The notes: a model not told the origin generated them from the sequence alone. Positions 52,709 through 63,332 are shown, numbered from the stretch's first letter. The stretch: DNA of 64,000 nucleotides from CAVVXX01 sp052389895 (GCA_052389895.1 JBQTHM010000023.1:1-64000); one strand, 5' to 3'. Program-made: numbers and translations.

Positions 52709-53958
52709 GCCGCTGCCCGTCCGGCCACAATGCCGGTGAGCTCCTTGCCGTTACTTCCGGTAATGGCAATGCGTGCAATGCTCCCCGGTGCAGCCTGCCC
52801 GGAGAAGCGCACCGGCGCGAAGAAAGGCGTGCGGCCGAAGCCCGCCTGCTCCACCAGGACATCTTGGTCGGCACCAACCTGTGCGGAGAGAAAGCGCCAA
52901 AGAGCGCGTGCGCCGTGTTCGCGAAGGCGGGCCGCCCGCTCCTTCACGATTGCACGGGGAAGCTGCGGCATGCGGGCGGCCGGCGTGCCCCGGCGCGGGC
53001 TGAAGGGGAACACATGCAAATACGAGAGCCCCGCTTCGTCCACCAGACGGAGAGTATTCGCGAACATCTCCTCCGTTTCGGTGGGAAAGCCGGCTATCAA
53101 GTCTGCGCCGAAGGCGCAATCGGGGCGCAAGCGGCGCACCTTCTCGCAAAAGGCGATCGTGTGCTCGCGCAGGTGCCGGCGCTTCATGCGTTTCAGTATG
53201 AGATTGTCTCCCGACTGCGCCGAGAGATGAAAATGCGGCATCAGCCGCTCATCTTCCGCAACGGCTCGCATCAGCGTTTCATCCACTTCGATGGAATCGA
53301 TTGACGAAAGCCGAACGCGCGCCAGTTCCGGTACCAGTTTCAGGATGCGCCCAACCAGCATCCCGAGCGAGGGCATACCGGGAAGATCAGCGCCATAAGC
53401 CGTGAGATCGACGCCCGAAAGAACAATTTCCCTGAAGCCGTTGGCGACGAGCCTGCGCACTTCATCCACCACCCTACCCATGCCCACGCTACGCGATGGC
53501 CCACGGCCGTAAGGAATGATGCAAAACGTGCAGCGGTGATCGCAACCGTTCTGGACCTGCACCACGGCGCGCGCCCGGCCCTCGAAGGAGTCAACAAACT
53601 GCGGCGCAGTTTCGCGAACGGACATGATGTCGTTCACGCGCACGCGCTCGCCGCCTTCCAAGTAGTTCTTCGCGTCCAGTTTCTCGGCGTTGCCCAGCAA
53701 CCGATCCACTTCGGGCATGCCCGCGTAGGTCTCGGGCTCGCTCTGCACGGCGCAGCCCGTAACAATGATGCGGGCAGCCGGGTTCTCGCGCCGCATTTTG
53801 CGGATCGCCTGGCGCGATTGGCGCACCGCTTCGGCCGTTACCGCGCAGGTGTTCACGATGACCGCATGTTTGAGCCCCGATTCGGCTGCACGCCTTTTGA
53901 TCGCCTCGGATTCATAGGCGTTCAGCCGGCAACCAAAGGTGATGACATTCACGCTCAT
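52705..53958 (-). CDS. mtaB: tRNA t6A37 methylthiotransferase MtaB
   Basis: 417 residues. The UPF0004 domain has C10, C38 and C69 binding one [4Fe-4S] cluster, and the radical SAM motif is C139-x3-C143-x2-C146 (CDHRCTFC). A TRAM-like C-terminal domain follows. It converts t6A37, made by the TsaD pathway, to ms2t6A37. The family is distinguished from MiaB and RimO by the FGCRLNAYESE start. ATGA overlap with dapF upstream. Confidence 0.94.
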   Translation of the reverse strand: MSVNVITFGCRLNAYESEAIKRRAAESGLKHAVIVNTCAVTAEAVRQSRQAIRKMRRENPAARIIVTGCAVQSEPETYAGMPEVDRLLGNAEKLDAKNYLEGGERVRVNDIMSVRETAPQFVDSFEGRARAVVQVQNGCDHRCTFCIIPYGRGPSRSVGMGRVVDEVRRLVANGFREIVLSGVDLTAYGADLPGMPSLGMLVGRILKLVPELARVRLSSIDSIEVDETLMRAVAEDERLMPHFHLSAQSGDNLILKRMKRRHLREHTIAFCEKVRRLRPDCAFGADLIAGFPTETEEMFANTLRLVDEAGLSYLHVFPFSPRRGTPAARMPQLPRAIVKERAARLREHGARALWRFLSAQVGADQDVLVEQAGFGRTPFFAPVRFSGQAAPGSIARIAITGSNGKELTGIVAGRAAA

Positions 53959-54803
53959 TCGGGCCTCTCAAGCGCCATGAGGTCCGCCTCGCCGGAAAAG
54001 CTGACCACGGCAGGGCCCGTCATCAGCACATGATTGTCGCTTTCGCGCCATTCGATTTGCAGCGTACCGCCGTCCATGATGACGGCGGATTTGCGGTCGA
54101 GAAGCCCGCGACGCGACGCGGCAACGACTGCCGCGCACGCTCCGGTGCCGCAGGCAAGCGTCATACCCGCACCGCGCTCCCATACGCGCAAGCGAAGAGC
54201 TTCGCCCTGCCTTTCGGCAAACACGACGTTGGTATGCGCAGGGAACCAAGCGTGATTTTCGATCGCCGGACCGAGCTTCTCAATGGGTGCCGTCTCCGCA
54301 TCCGCAACGAACAAAACGCAATGCGGATTGCCCATGCTGACGGCGGCGGCCTCCATCAAGGCCTTTTCTTCGAATCCGGCGACGGGCAAGGCGAAGGATA
54401 CGGTGTCCACGGCCTGTGCCATTGGGATCTCGCGCCAGTCGAAGCGGGGCGCGCCCATATCGACCGTTACATTCCCCTCGCCAGACAACACGCAACGCAA
54501 AGGGCCACTTGCCGTATCTATAGAGACTTCGCTCAGTTTTGCCTCATCCATGAGGAGCCGCGCGACACAGCGCGCGGCATTGCCGCAGCTTTCCGCCTCG
54601 GCACCATCGGCATTAAACACGCGCATGAAGGCGTGAGTGCCATCGCGCGCGCGCTCGATCACGATCACCTGATCGCAACCCACGCCGAAATGACGGTCGC
54701 CCACCGCACGCGCAAGGCGAGCATCCATCGGAAGGCCTTGTTTGCGCGCGTCGAAGACAACGAAATCGTTGCCGAGCCCGTGCATTTTCACGAATGCGGT
54801 CAT
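53955..54803 (-). CDS. dapF: Diaminopimelate epimerase DapF
   Basis: 282 residues from the ATG at 54803 (MTAFVKMHGLGNDFVVFD). Catalytic Cys pair: C73 in ESCGNAARC and C217 in LACGTGACA. It makes meso-diaminopimelate for peptidoglycan and lysine. It is the first gene of dapF-mtaB-ftsY-yciB. An open frame to 54920 overlaps the divergent S9 peptidase start and is not used. Confidence 0.96.
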   Translation of the reverse strand: MTAFVKMHGLGNDFVVFDARKQGLPMDARLARAVGDRHFGVGCDQVIVIERARDGTHAFMRVFNADGAEAESCGNAARCVARLLMDEAKLSEVSIDTASGPLRCVLSGEGNVTVDMGAPRFDWREIPMAQAVDTVSFALPVAGFEEKALMEAAAVSMGNPHCVLFVADAETAPIEKLGPAIENHAWFPAHTNVVFAERQGEALRLRVWERGAGMTLACGTGACAAVVAASRRGLLDRKSAVIMDGGTLQIEWRESDNHVLMTGPAVVSFSGEADLMALERPE

Positions 54804-54901
54804 GGGCGACTTATAGGCCGGGCCGCCTGCCCTGCCAACGCGCCATTGACTGTATGCAGGTGTACTCGGGATAAGGGCATTGGGGCTTACCGGAGACATG
54901 C

Positions 54902-57064
54902 ATGCGCACGGTTCCCGCACTTGGGTTTATTCTGGTCCTAGGCTTTGGCGCGCTGGCCACGGCCGCGCAAAAGGATGCGAAGGACAACGATCCATTCCTT
55001 TGGCTTTCCGACATCAACGGCGCGCGCGCCATGGCCTGGGTCGAGAAACAAAATACCAAGAGCGCCGCGCTCAAGGAGGACCTCGGCTACGCCAACACCT
55101 ACGACGCCATTCTCAAGTCACTCGATACGCATGACCGAATCCCGAAGGGAACCATCATAAACGGGCACGTCTACAATTTCTGGCAGGACGAGACCCACGT
55201 GCGCGGAATTTGGCGGCGCACGTCCGTTGCCGAATATCGAAGGGGCGATCCGCGGTGGGAAATCCTTTTCGACCTCGACAGGTACGACGCCGAAACGAAC
55301 GCGAACTGGGTCTTTCACGGCGCGACTTGCGCGCCCTCGATGCAGCGATGTCTGCTTGACCTCTCGCCGGGGGGAACCGATGCCGGCGCGATCCGCGAAT
55401 ACGATCCCAAAACGCAGCGGTTCCTGGACGACGGCTTTGCGCTCGCCGTGGCGAAATCGAATGTCGATTATGTCGATGACAACACGATCATCTTCGGCAC
55501 CGATTTCGGCCCGGGCTCGATGACCACATCGGGATACCCGCGCATCGTCAAGGTGTGGCGGCGCGGCGAACCGATCGCCGATGCCAGAACCGTTTTCGAG
55601 GGCAAAGTCGAGGACCAGGATTCGCATGCGCAGGTCTACAGCGGCCCGAATGGACTGACCGCCGGAACCGCGACCGTCCTCATCGTCCGCGATGTGAGTT
55701 TTTTCCAGGCCGAATACCATCTCGTCCGTCCTGGTTTCAGCACGGTGAAACTGCCCCTTCCCACCTTCGCCAATGTGCAGGGGATCACACGGGGCTTTCT
55801 CGTTTTCACGCTGCGCGAGGATTGGAGCACGGGCGGTGAAACCTACCGTCAGGGCTCGCTGCTTGCGTTTGCGTTAAGGCCGTTCGTGGACCAAGGGGCC
55901 AAACGCGTGAGCGTGCTGTATGTGCCCAACGCGCGCAGCACGGTTGAACATGCCGCCACGGGCGCGCGGGGCGTTTATGCGGCGATTTTTACCAACGTCA
56001 TAGGCAGCGTGCATTTCTTCCGGCCGGACCGAGACGGCACATGGAAAGCAAGAAAACTCGCCATCCCCGATGGCGGAACGACGGCCATAGTTTCTGCGGA
56101 CGATTGGGGGTCCGAAGCGCACTTCACCCATGAAAGCTTCCTAACACCGCCCACGCTTTACGAGGACAGAGGCGACAACAGGCCCATTGCAATCAAGTCA
56201 CAGGCGCCACAGTTCGACGCGAATCTTTACTTGGTCGAGCAGTTCGAGGTGGCGTCCGCGGACGGCGTGAAGGTGCCCTACTTCCTCATTCGCGCGAAAG
56301 ATGCAACGGGGCCGATGCCGACGATCCTTTATGGCTATGGCGGCTTCGAACAGTCGCTTTTCCCCTGGTACTGGAATGAAGGGCGCCGCCCGGTGGCGCC
56401 CGCACAGGCGTGGCTGAGCAGGGGCGGCGCAATCGCGGTCGCCAATATCCGCGGCGGCGGAGAATTCGGCCCTGCCTGGCATCAGGCGGCGCTCAAGGAA
56501 AAGCGCCAGCGCGCCTTCGACGATTTCGCGGCCGTAGCGAAGGACACGCAGGCCCGTGGCGTCACCGCGCCTGAAAGGCTGGGCATCGTCGGGGCTTCCA
56601 ACGGCGGCGTACTCACGACCGTCACCATGACCCAGCACCCCGAACTCGTGCGCGCCGTCGTCTGCCAACGGCCGCTTGTCGACATGCTGCGCTACACGCG
56701 CTTCGGGGCGGGCGCATCGTGGATCGAAGAATATGGCGATCCCGACAAGCCGGACGAGCGCGCTTACCTCGCCAAATATTCCGCCTATCAGAACGTGAAG
56801 AGAGGGGCGCAATACCCGTCCATCTTTTTCATCACCGAGACCAGCGACGACCGCGTGACGCCGATCTGGGCGCGCATGATGGCGGCCAAGATGGAAGCTC
56901 AAGGCCACGACGTTCTCTTCTACGAGAGCGCCGAAGGCGGCCACGGCGCGGGCGCGACCAACGCGCAACAGGCGGAATACTGGGCGCTCAGCTACACCTA
57001 TTTCGCCCAGAAGCTCGGCCTTGGCGCCGGTCGCGCGGCCGCGGCGAAGCCTGCTTCGCCCTAG
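54902..57064 (+). CDS. S9-family prolyl oligopeptidase, exported
   Basis: 720 residues. A signal peptide-like start (MRTVPALGFILVLGFGALATAAQ) suggests periplasmic or secreted location. A beta-propeller domain covers roughly 30-440. The alpha/beta-hydrolase domain has Ser566 in GASNGG, an Asp in TSDDRVTP, and a His in EGGHGAG. It cleaves short peptides at proline or related residues. The start at 54902 has GGAG 6 bases upstream. It is divergent from dapF. Confidence 0.92.
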   Translation: MRTVPALGFILVLGFGALATAAQKDAKDNDPFLWLSDINGARAMAWVEKQNTKSAALKEDLGYANTYDAILKSLDTHDRIPKGTIINGHVYNFWQDETHVRGIWRRTSVAEYRRGDPRWEILFDLDRYDAETNANWVFHGATCAPSMQRCLLDLSPGGTDAGAIREYDPKTQRFLDDGFALAVAKSNVDYVDDNTIIFGTDFGPGSMTTSGYPRIVKVWRRGEPIADARTVFEGKVEDQDSHAQVYSGPNGLTAGTATVLIVRDVSFFQAEYHLVRPGFSTVKLPLPTFANVQGITRGFLVFTLREDWSTGGETYRQGSLLAFALRPFVDQGAKRVSVLYVPNARSTVEHAATGARGVYAAIFTNVIGSVHFFRPDRDGTWKARKLAIPDGGTTAIVSADDWGSEAHFTHESFLTPPTLYEDRGDNRPIAIKSQAPQFDANLYLVEQFEVASADGVKVPYFLIRAKDATGPMPTILYGYGGFEQSLFPWYWNEGRRPVAPAQAWLSRGGAIAVANIRGGGEFGPAWHQAALKEKRQRAFDDFAAVAKDTQARGVTAPERLGIVGASNGGVLTTVTMTQHPELVRAVVCQRPLVDMLRYTRFGAGASWIEEYGDPDKPDERAYLAKYSAYQNVKRGAQYPSIFFITETSDDRVTPIWARMMAAKMEAQGHDVLFYESAEGGHGAGATNAQQAEYWALSYTYFAQKLGLGAGRAAAAKPASP

Positions 57065-57128
57065 TTTGACTTGCGCTATCGCGCGCCCTAAACAACCGCA
57101 CAATCCGGAAAGACGGGAGCCTTTCCGG

Positions 57129-57183
57129 TCCCGGGCGAGGGCCCGGGATCGACCCCAGGCAGCGCAGATGCGCCCCCTGGGGT
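57129..57183 (+). other. Two tandem GC-rich hairpins upstream of ffh
   Basis: First stem TCCCGGGC/GCCCGGGA with a 4-base loop (57129-57148). Second stem ACCCCAGG/CCTGGGGT with an inner GCGC/GCGC pairing (57152-57183). They lie between the S9 peptidase stop and the ffh start. No T-run follows, so they are not standard intrinsic terminators. They may be a leader structure of the ffh-rpsP-rimM-trmD-rplS transcript. Confidence 0.5.
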
Positions 57184-57204
57184 GTGACGCGTTTGGGAGT
57201 GCGC

Positions 57205-58581
<1,377 letters not shown>

Positions 58582-58604
58582 TCCTTGAAACCTGAGGAGA
58601 AACC

Positions 58605-59003
58605 ATGGCGCTGAAAATCAGATTGTCACGCGGGGGCACCAAGAAGCGCCCCTTCTATTCCATCGTCATTGCCGATTCACGCATGCCGCGCGACGGCCGC
58701 TTCATCGAGTCGATAGGCCATCACAATCCGCTCCTGCCCAAGGACCACGCGGATCGCACCAGGCTAGACCTTGAGAAAGCCAAGGCATGGATGAAGAAGG
58801 GGGCGACGCCCTCCGATCGCGTGCATCGTTTTTTGGCGGAGGCAGGCGTGCTGGCGCCCTTGAAGCGCAACAACCCGGAAAAAGCGAAACCCAAGAAGAA
58901 AAGGCAGGAGCGCGAGGCCGCCGCGACTGGCGCCCCGGCACCGGCGGCTGAGGCGGCAGCGCCTGCCGAGGCGAAAGCGGCAACGGAGACGCCACAGTCT
59001 TGA
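58605..59003 (+). CDS. rpsP: 30S ribosomal protein S16
   Basis: 132 residues. The first ~85 are the conserved S16 fold (MALKIRLSRGGTKKRPFYSIVIADSR). The remainder is a Lys-rich then Ala/Glu/Pro-rich tail (about 88-132), longer than in E. coli (82 residues) but common in Alphaproteobacteria. A good ribosome binding site (GAGGAG) precedes the ATG. The stop overlaps rimM (TTGA). Confidence 0.97.
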   Translation: MALKIRLSRGGTKKRPFYSIVIADSRMPRDGRFIESIGHHNPLLPKDHADRTRLDLEKAKAWMKKGATPSDRVHRFLAEAGVLAPLKRNNPEKAKPKKKRQEREAAATGAPAPAAEAAAPAEAKAATETPQS

Positions 59004-59527
59004 CGCGCGAGCTTCCCGTCGCGAACGCCGATGCGCTGCTTGTGGGAACGGTAATCGGCGCCTCCGGACTAAGAGGCGAACTGAAAGTGAAAAGCTTTAC
59101 GGCCGCACCGGAAAACATTGGTCATTACGGGCCGTTGTTCTGCGAAGACGGGCGCAATTTTTCGGTTGCGGGTGTGCGGGCACAGAAAGGCGACGTCGTG
59201 TTGGTACGGCTAAAGGGCATCGAGGATCGCGCGAGCGCGCAAAAGCTGAAAGGGCTGAGGCTTTATGTTTCGCGCGCGGCGCTGCCGCAGCCTGCCGCCG
59301 ATGAATTCTATCATGCGGATCTCATGGGCCTGCGCGTCGAAGACGAGAACGGGCACACGCTTGGCGCCGTGCGCGCCGTGCACAATTTCGGCGCGGGCGA
59401 CATCATCGAGGTCGAGGATGCGAAAGGAAAATCCCGGATGTTTCCCTTCACGCGCGACATTGTGCCGGAGGTGGACGTCGCTGCCGGACGAATGGTGGCG
59501 GTGCTCCCGCCGCTTAGCGAGGACTGA
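59000..59527 (+). CDS. rimM: 16S rRNA processing protein RimM
   Basis: 175 residues from a TTG at 59000 that overlaps the rpsP stop. The N-terminal RimM domain begins LLVGTVIGASGLRGELKVKSF, and the C-terminal PRC-barrel starts EFYHADLMGLRVEDENG. It assists 30S maturation with S19. The TTG start and overlap imply translational coupling to rpsP. Confidence 0.94.
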   Translation: MTRELPVANADALLVGTVIGASGLRGELKVKSFTAAPENIGHYGPLFCEDGRNFSVAGVRAQKGDVVLVRLKGIEDRASAQKLKGLRLYVSRAALPQPAADEFYHADLMGLRVEDENGHTLGAVRAVHNFGAGDIIEVEDAKGKSRMFPFTRDIVPEVDVAAGRMVAVLPPLSED

Positions 59528-59530
59528 GCC

Positions 59531-60283
59531 ATGTGGCGCGCAAGCGTGCTCACTCTTTTTCCGGAGATGTTTCCGGGGCCCCTTGGCGTATCGCTGCTCG
59601 GCAAGGCGCTCGCGCAAAGCATCTGGTCGCTGGACGTTCATGACATCCGCGAGCACGGTCACGGAAGGCACAAGTCTGTCGACGACACGCCGGCAGGCGG
59701 CGGCCCCGGAATGGTCATGCGCGCCGACGTAGCCACCGCGGCGATTGACGCGGTGCGAGACGATGGCGCTGGACGCCCGCCGATTTATTTAAGCCCGCGC
59801 GGGAAACCCCTCACCCAGGCGCGCGTGCGCGCGCTAAGCGCGGGGGCGGGCGTAATTCTTTTCTGCGGGCGCTTCGAAGGGCTGGACGAACGCGCAATTA
59901 TCGCGCGCGAGATGGAGGAGATTTCCGTCGGCGACTTTGTTCTGGCCGGCGGCGAGATCGCCGCGATGGCGCTGATTGAGGCCTGTGTGCGGCTCCTTCC
60001 CGGCGTTATGGGCGCGGAGGCATCGCGCGAGGAGGAAAGTTTCGAACTGGGCTTGCTCGAATATCCGCACTATACGCGGCCTCAAGTCTTTGAAAATCTT
60101 GAGATTCCCCAGGTCCTCAGCTCCGGCGACCATGCCGCGATTGCACGCTGGCGCAGGGCCCAGGCCGAGGCCGCGACGCGGTTGCGCAGGCCCGACCTGT
60201 GGGACCTCTATGAAATATCCGGCCGATCCGCTAAGACGCCCGCCTTCCAGCAAAAAGGAAAGCCCGAGGGAAAAAAGCCATGA
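59531..60283 (+). CDS. trmD: tRNA (guanine37-N1)-methyltransferase TrmD
   Basis: 250 residues. Trefoil-knot SPOUT methyltransferase: LTLFPEMFPGPLGVSLLG at the start, DDTPAGGGPGMVMRAD, LFCGRFEGLDERAI, and VGDFVLAGGEIAAMALIEA of the S-adenosylmethionine-binding knot. It methylates G37 to prevent frameshifting. The stop overlaps rplS (ATGA). Confidence 0.97.
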   Translation: MWRASVLTLFPEMFPGPLGVSLLGKALAQSIWSLDVHDIREHGHGRHKSVDDTPAGGGPGMVMRADVATAAIDAVRDDGAGRPPIYLSPRGKPLTQARVRALSAGAGVILFCGRFEGLDERAIIAREMEEISVGDFVLAGGEIAAMALIEACVRLLPGVMGAEASREEESFELGLLEYPHYTRPQVFENLEIPQVLSSGDHAAIARWRRAQAEAATRLRRPDLWDLYEISGRSAKTPAFQQKGKPEGKKP

Positions 60284-60717
60284 ATATTATCGAAACCCTC
60301 GAGCGGGAGCAGATGACCGCCGCGCGCGGCGGCAGGAAGCTCCCCGATTTCCGCCCCGGCGACACGCTCAGGGTGAACGTCAAGGTCGTGGACGTCAGCT
60401 ATGACGAAAAGGCGAAGCAGACCAAGACACGCGAGCGCCTGCAGGCGTTCGAGGGCGTATGCATCGGCAAGAGCGGCAAGGGCGTGAACGAGAATTTCAC
60501 GGTGCGCAAGATTTCCTACGGCGAGGGCGTTGAACGCGTCTTTCCGGTCTACAGCCCGCTGGTCGATTCGGTGGAAGTGGTGCGCAGGGGCAAGGTGCGC
60601 CGCGCGAAGCTCTATTATCTGCGCGGACGGCGCGGCAAACGCGCGCGCATTGTCGAGCGTGCGATGAGCGGTGAGGAAATGGCGGGTGATGAACCCATGC
60701 CCGCCGAGTCCAAGTAA
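60280..60717 (+). CDS. rplS: 50S ribosomal protein L19
   Basis: 145 residues. FRPGDTLRVNVKVVD, RLQAFEGVCIGKSGKGVNENFTVRK, and YGEGVERVFPVYSPLVDSVEV are diagnostic. A short acidic C-terminal tail (EEMAGDEPMPAESK) extends beyond the E. coli protein. It ends the ffh-rpsP-rimM-trmD-rplS run. Confidence 0.97.
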   Translation: MNIIETLEREQMTAARGGRKLPDFRPGDTLRVNVKVVDVSYDEKAKQTKTRERLQAFEGVCIGKSGKGVNENFTVRKISYGEGVERVFPVYSPLVDSVEVVRRGKVRRAKLYYLRGRRGKRARIVERAMSGEEMAGDEPMPAESK

Positions 60718-60805
60718 TTTCCCGGTTTATTGCGCTTCAAGCGCGCGCTTGCACGGGGCATAGGTGCGCGCTACCTAGCCATGCACTTTCCGAAAGGAGC
60801 ACGCG

Positions 60806-61768
60806 ATGGCGCGCAAGAAGATCGCACTCATCGGCGGCGGGCAGATCGGCGGCACGCTTGCGCATCTCGCGGCGCTGAAAGAGCTCGGCGACATCGTCCT
60901 TTTCGACATCGTGGAAGGCCTGCCGCAGGGCAAGTCGCTCGATATCGCGCAGGCCGGGCCAATTGAAGGCTATGACGCCAAATTCAAGGGCACCAATTCC
61001 TACGCAGACATCGCGGGCGCCGACGTCGTGATCGTGACGGCAGGCGTGCCGCGCAAGCCCGGCATGAGCCGCGACGATCTCCTGGGCATCAATCTGAAGG
61101 TGATGGCCGCGGTGGGCGAGGGCATCGCAAAGCACGCGAAAAACGCCTTTGTTATCTGCATTACCAATCCCCTGGACGCCATGGTGTGGGCGCTGCGGGA
61201 ATTTTCCGGCGTGCCGCACAAGATGATCGTGGGCATGGCGGGCGTGCTGGATTCCGCACGCTTCCGCCACTTCCTTTCCGAGGAAATGAACGTTTCCGTG
61301 GAAGACATTTCGGCGTTTGTGCTGGGCGGGCACGGCGACACCATGGTGCCCATGCCGCGCTTCTCGACCGTTGCCGGCATTCCTTTGCCCGAGCTGGCGC
61401 GCATGGGCTGGATCGGCCAGGACCGCCTCGACAAGATCATTCGGCGCACGCGCGACGGCGGCGCCGAAATCGTGGGTCTGCTGAAAACTGGATCCGCGTT
61501 TTACGCGCCTGCCGAGGCCGCCATCGCCATGGCGGAATCCTATCTCAAGGACAAGAAGCGGGTGTTGCCCTGTGCAGCGCATCTCAAGGGCGAATACGGG
61601 CTCAACGACATTTTCGTAGGCGTGCCGGTCGTAATCGGCGCTGCTGGCGTCGAGCGCGTGGTCGAGCTCAAATTGATGGACGAGGAGCGCGCGGCGCTGA
61701 TGAAATCGGCTGAGGCGGTCAGGGGCCTGATTGACGCCTGCAAGAAGCTGGAGCCGAAGCTCGCGTGA
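60806..61768 (+). CDS. mdh: Malate dehydrogenase
   Basis: 320 residues of the LDH-like, NAD-dependent MDH group. The Rossmann motif is IALIGGGQIGGTLAHLA with Asp34 for NAD. Substrate-binding arginines lie in AGVPRKPGMSRDDL, and the catalytic His is in LGGHGDTMVP. The TCA-cycle step is malate to oxaloacetate. A strong ribosome binding site (AAAGGAG) precedes the ATG. The stop overlaps the GNAT gene (GTGA), so the two are translationally coupled. Confidence 0.97.
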   Translation: MARKKIALIGGGQIGGTLAHLAALKELGDIVLFDIVEGLPQGKSLDIAQAGPIEGYDAKFKGTNSYADIAGADVVIVTAGVPRKPGMSRDDLLGINLKVMAAVGEGIAKHAKNAFVICITNPLDAMVWALREFSGVPHKMIVGMAGVLDSARFRHFLSEEMNVSVEDISAFVLGGHGDTMVPMPRFSTVAGIPLPELARMGWIGQDRLDKIIRRTRDGGAEIVGLLKTGSAFYAPAEAAIAMAESYLKDKKRVLPCAAHLKGEYGLNDIFVGVPVVIGAAGVERVVELKLMDEERAALMKSAEAVRGLIDACKKLEPKLA

Positions 61769-62886
61769 CACGTGTTGTTCCACGTCTGGAGACCGAGCGT
61801 CTTCTCTTGCGCGAATGGCGCGAGGACGATTTCGAGTGGTTTGCGTGCATTTCGGCGGACGCGGAAATGCGCCGCTTCATCGGCGGAGCGCAGAACCGCG
61901 TGGATGCCTGGCGCACCTTCGCCGCAATGCAAGGCCACTGGTATCTGCGCGGACATGGGTTCTGGCTGGCGGAGCGCAAGACCGACGGCGCAAGGTTAGG
62001 CGCACTGGGCGCGCTGCGCCATGAGGGTTGGCCCGGGCTGGAAGTGGGTTGGCAGCTCGACAGACGGCACTGGGGCCATGGTTATGCCACGGAAGGTGCG
62101 CGCGCGGCGCAGAATTGGGTTTTCGAGAATTTCCCGGTTGAAACGGTGATTTCCTGCATTGACGCGGCGAACATCTCGTCGCATCGCGTGGCCGGGCGCC
62201 TGGGAAACGTCAAAGGAAAGCCTGTCACGCTCACAATGAACAACGAAACGTTCACCGTGGACGTGTGGGAACTTTCGCGCGAGCAATGGCGCAAACAAAA
62301 CCGGGCCACACCAACGATCGCCGGCAAATGCGAACTCGCGACAATACCCTGCATCGAAACGGAAAGGCTCATTCTGCGCGAATGGCGTGAGGAAGACATC
62401 TTGCCGGCCATCGGCTTTATGGCCGACCCCGAAGTCGCGCGCTACACGGTGGGCTCGCCGCAGGCGGCGCTCGATGCTTGGCGGGGGTTAAACGTCATCG
62501 TTGGCCACTGGCAGATTCGCGGGTACGGTTTTTGGGCCGTGGAGCGCAAAGAAGACGGCAAGCTTGTGGGCCGCGCCGGGCTGTGGAACCCGGAGGGCTG
62601 GCCCGGAATGGAAGTGGGCTGGACGCTGGGCCGTGAATTCTGGGGCAAAGGCTACGCCACCGAGGCCGCACGCGCTGCCATGAACTACGCCTTCACGAAC
62701 TTTCCGATCGAGAAGCTTTTGTCGGTCATCCATGTGGACAACCGCCGCTCCCAGATGCTCGCCGGGCGGCTTGGCGAAACCCGCGGGGCGCGGATGGAAA
62801 TCGCCTACGGCGGAAAAAGCTTTCCTGTGGAGGCCTGGGAAATAACCCGCAAACGCTGGCTGGAAGGGCGCTGTAGGCCGTCATAG
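61765..62886 (+). CDS. Tandem GNAT acetyltransferase (two RimJ/RimL-type domains)
   Basis: 373 residues from a GTG at 61765. Two homologous GNAT domains (about 1-175 and 190-373) each begin with (R/I)ETERL(L/I)LREWRE and contain WPGxEVGW followed by a GHGYATEGARAA or GKGYATEAARAA acetyl-CoA-binding loop. The second copy keeps the pattern more completely (WGKGYATEAARAAMNYAF). The two halves are about equally long, so this is an internal duplication. The substrate is unknown. It is coupled to mdh by the GTGA overlap. Confidence 0.88.
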   Translation: MTRVVPRLETERLLLREWREDDFEWFACISADAEMRRFIGGAQNRVDAWRTFAAMQGHWYLRGHGFWLAERKTDGARLGALGALRHEGWPGLEVGWQLDRRHWGHGYATEGARAAQNWVFENFPVETVISCIDAANISSHRVAGRLGNVKGKPVTLTMNNETFTVDVWELSREQWRKQNRATPTIAGKCELATIPCIETERLILREWREEDILPAIGFMADPEVARYTVGSPQAALDAWRGLNVIVGHWQIRGYGFWAVERKEDGKLVGRAGLWNPEGWPGMEVGWTLGREFWGKGYATEAARAAMNYAFTNFPIEKLLSVIHVDNRRSQMLAGRLGETRGARMEIAYGGKSFPVEAWEITRKRWLEGRCRPS

Positions 62887-62915
62887 GATCGTTTGCTTCC
62901 TCGGGGGGATAGTCG

Positions 62916-63332
62916 ATGGAATGGATTGTGGCTCGCGCAATTCTGGTGGCGGGATTTTTGGGAACGCTCAGCGACTGGCTGTTCATGGGTGTGCTCTTCC
63001 ATGAGCGCTATCACCGCTATCCCGAAGTGTGGTGGCCCGCCATTCGCGAAAAAGGCGGCGACAAGCGAGCGATAATCTATTCGAGCATCGTCAGCTTCCT
63101 CACCGCTGCAGGTGTCGTTCTGCTCTGCGCCTACACGAACACTGCCACCATCACGGGCGGCGTCATCGTCGCCGTGCTTGCCTGGCTTGGCGGGCCGCTC
63201 GTCGTCACGGTAACCAACGGCCTTTGGGTAAAGCGCGATCCCATGATCACGGTTGCACATTCCGTTGGGCATCTTGCGCGCATGCTTATCGCAGGCGTTG
63301 CCGGGGCGGTTGCCCTGCAGTTGGCAAGCTAG
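62916..63332 (+). CDS. Small uncharacterised membrane protein
   Basis: 138 residues with four probable transmembrane helices (about 5-27, 57-76, 80-100 and 115-136) and a conserved-looking loop FHERYHRYPEVWW between the first two. GGGGGGA lies 7 bases before the ATG. I cannot assign a family with confidence; DUF1761-like proteins have a similar size and layout. It lies between the tandem GNAT gene and sucC. Confidence 0.7.
   Translation: MEWIVARAILVAGFLGTLSDWLFMGVLFHERYHRYPEVWWPAIREKGGDKRAIIYSSIVSFLTAAGVVLLCAYTNTATITGGVIVAVLAWLGGPLVVTVTNGLWVKRDPMITVAHSVGHLARMLIAGVAGAVALQLAS

Noticed and set aside
60738..60751. Perfect 14-base palindrome CAAGCGCGCGCTTG before mdh as an operator
   Set aside because: It is almost entirely alternating GC and such short palindromes arise often in this base composition. 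There is no known matching regulator.
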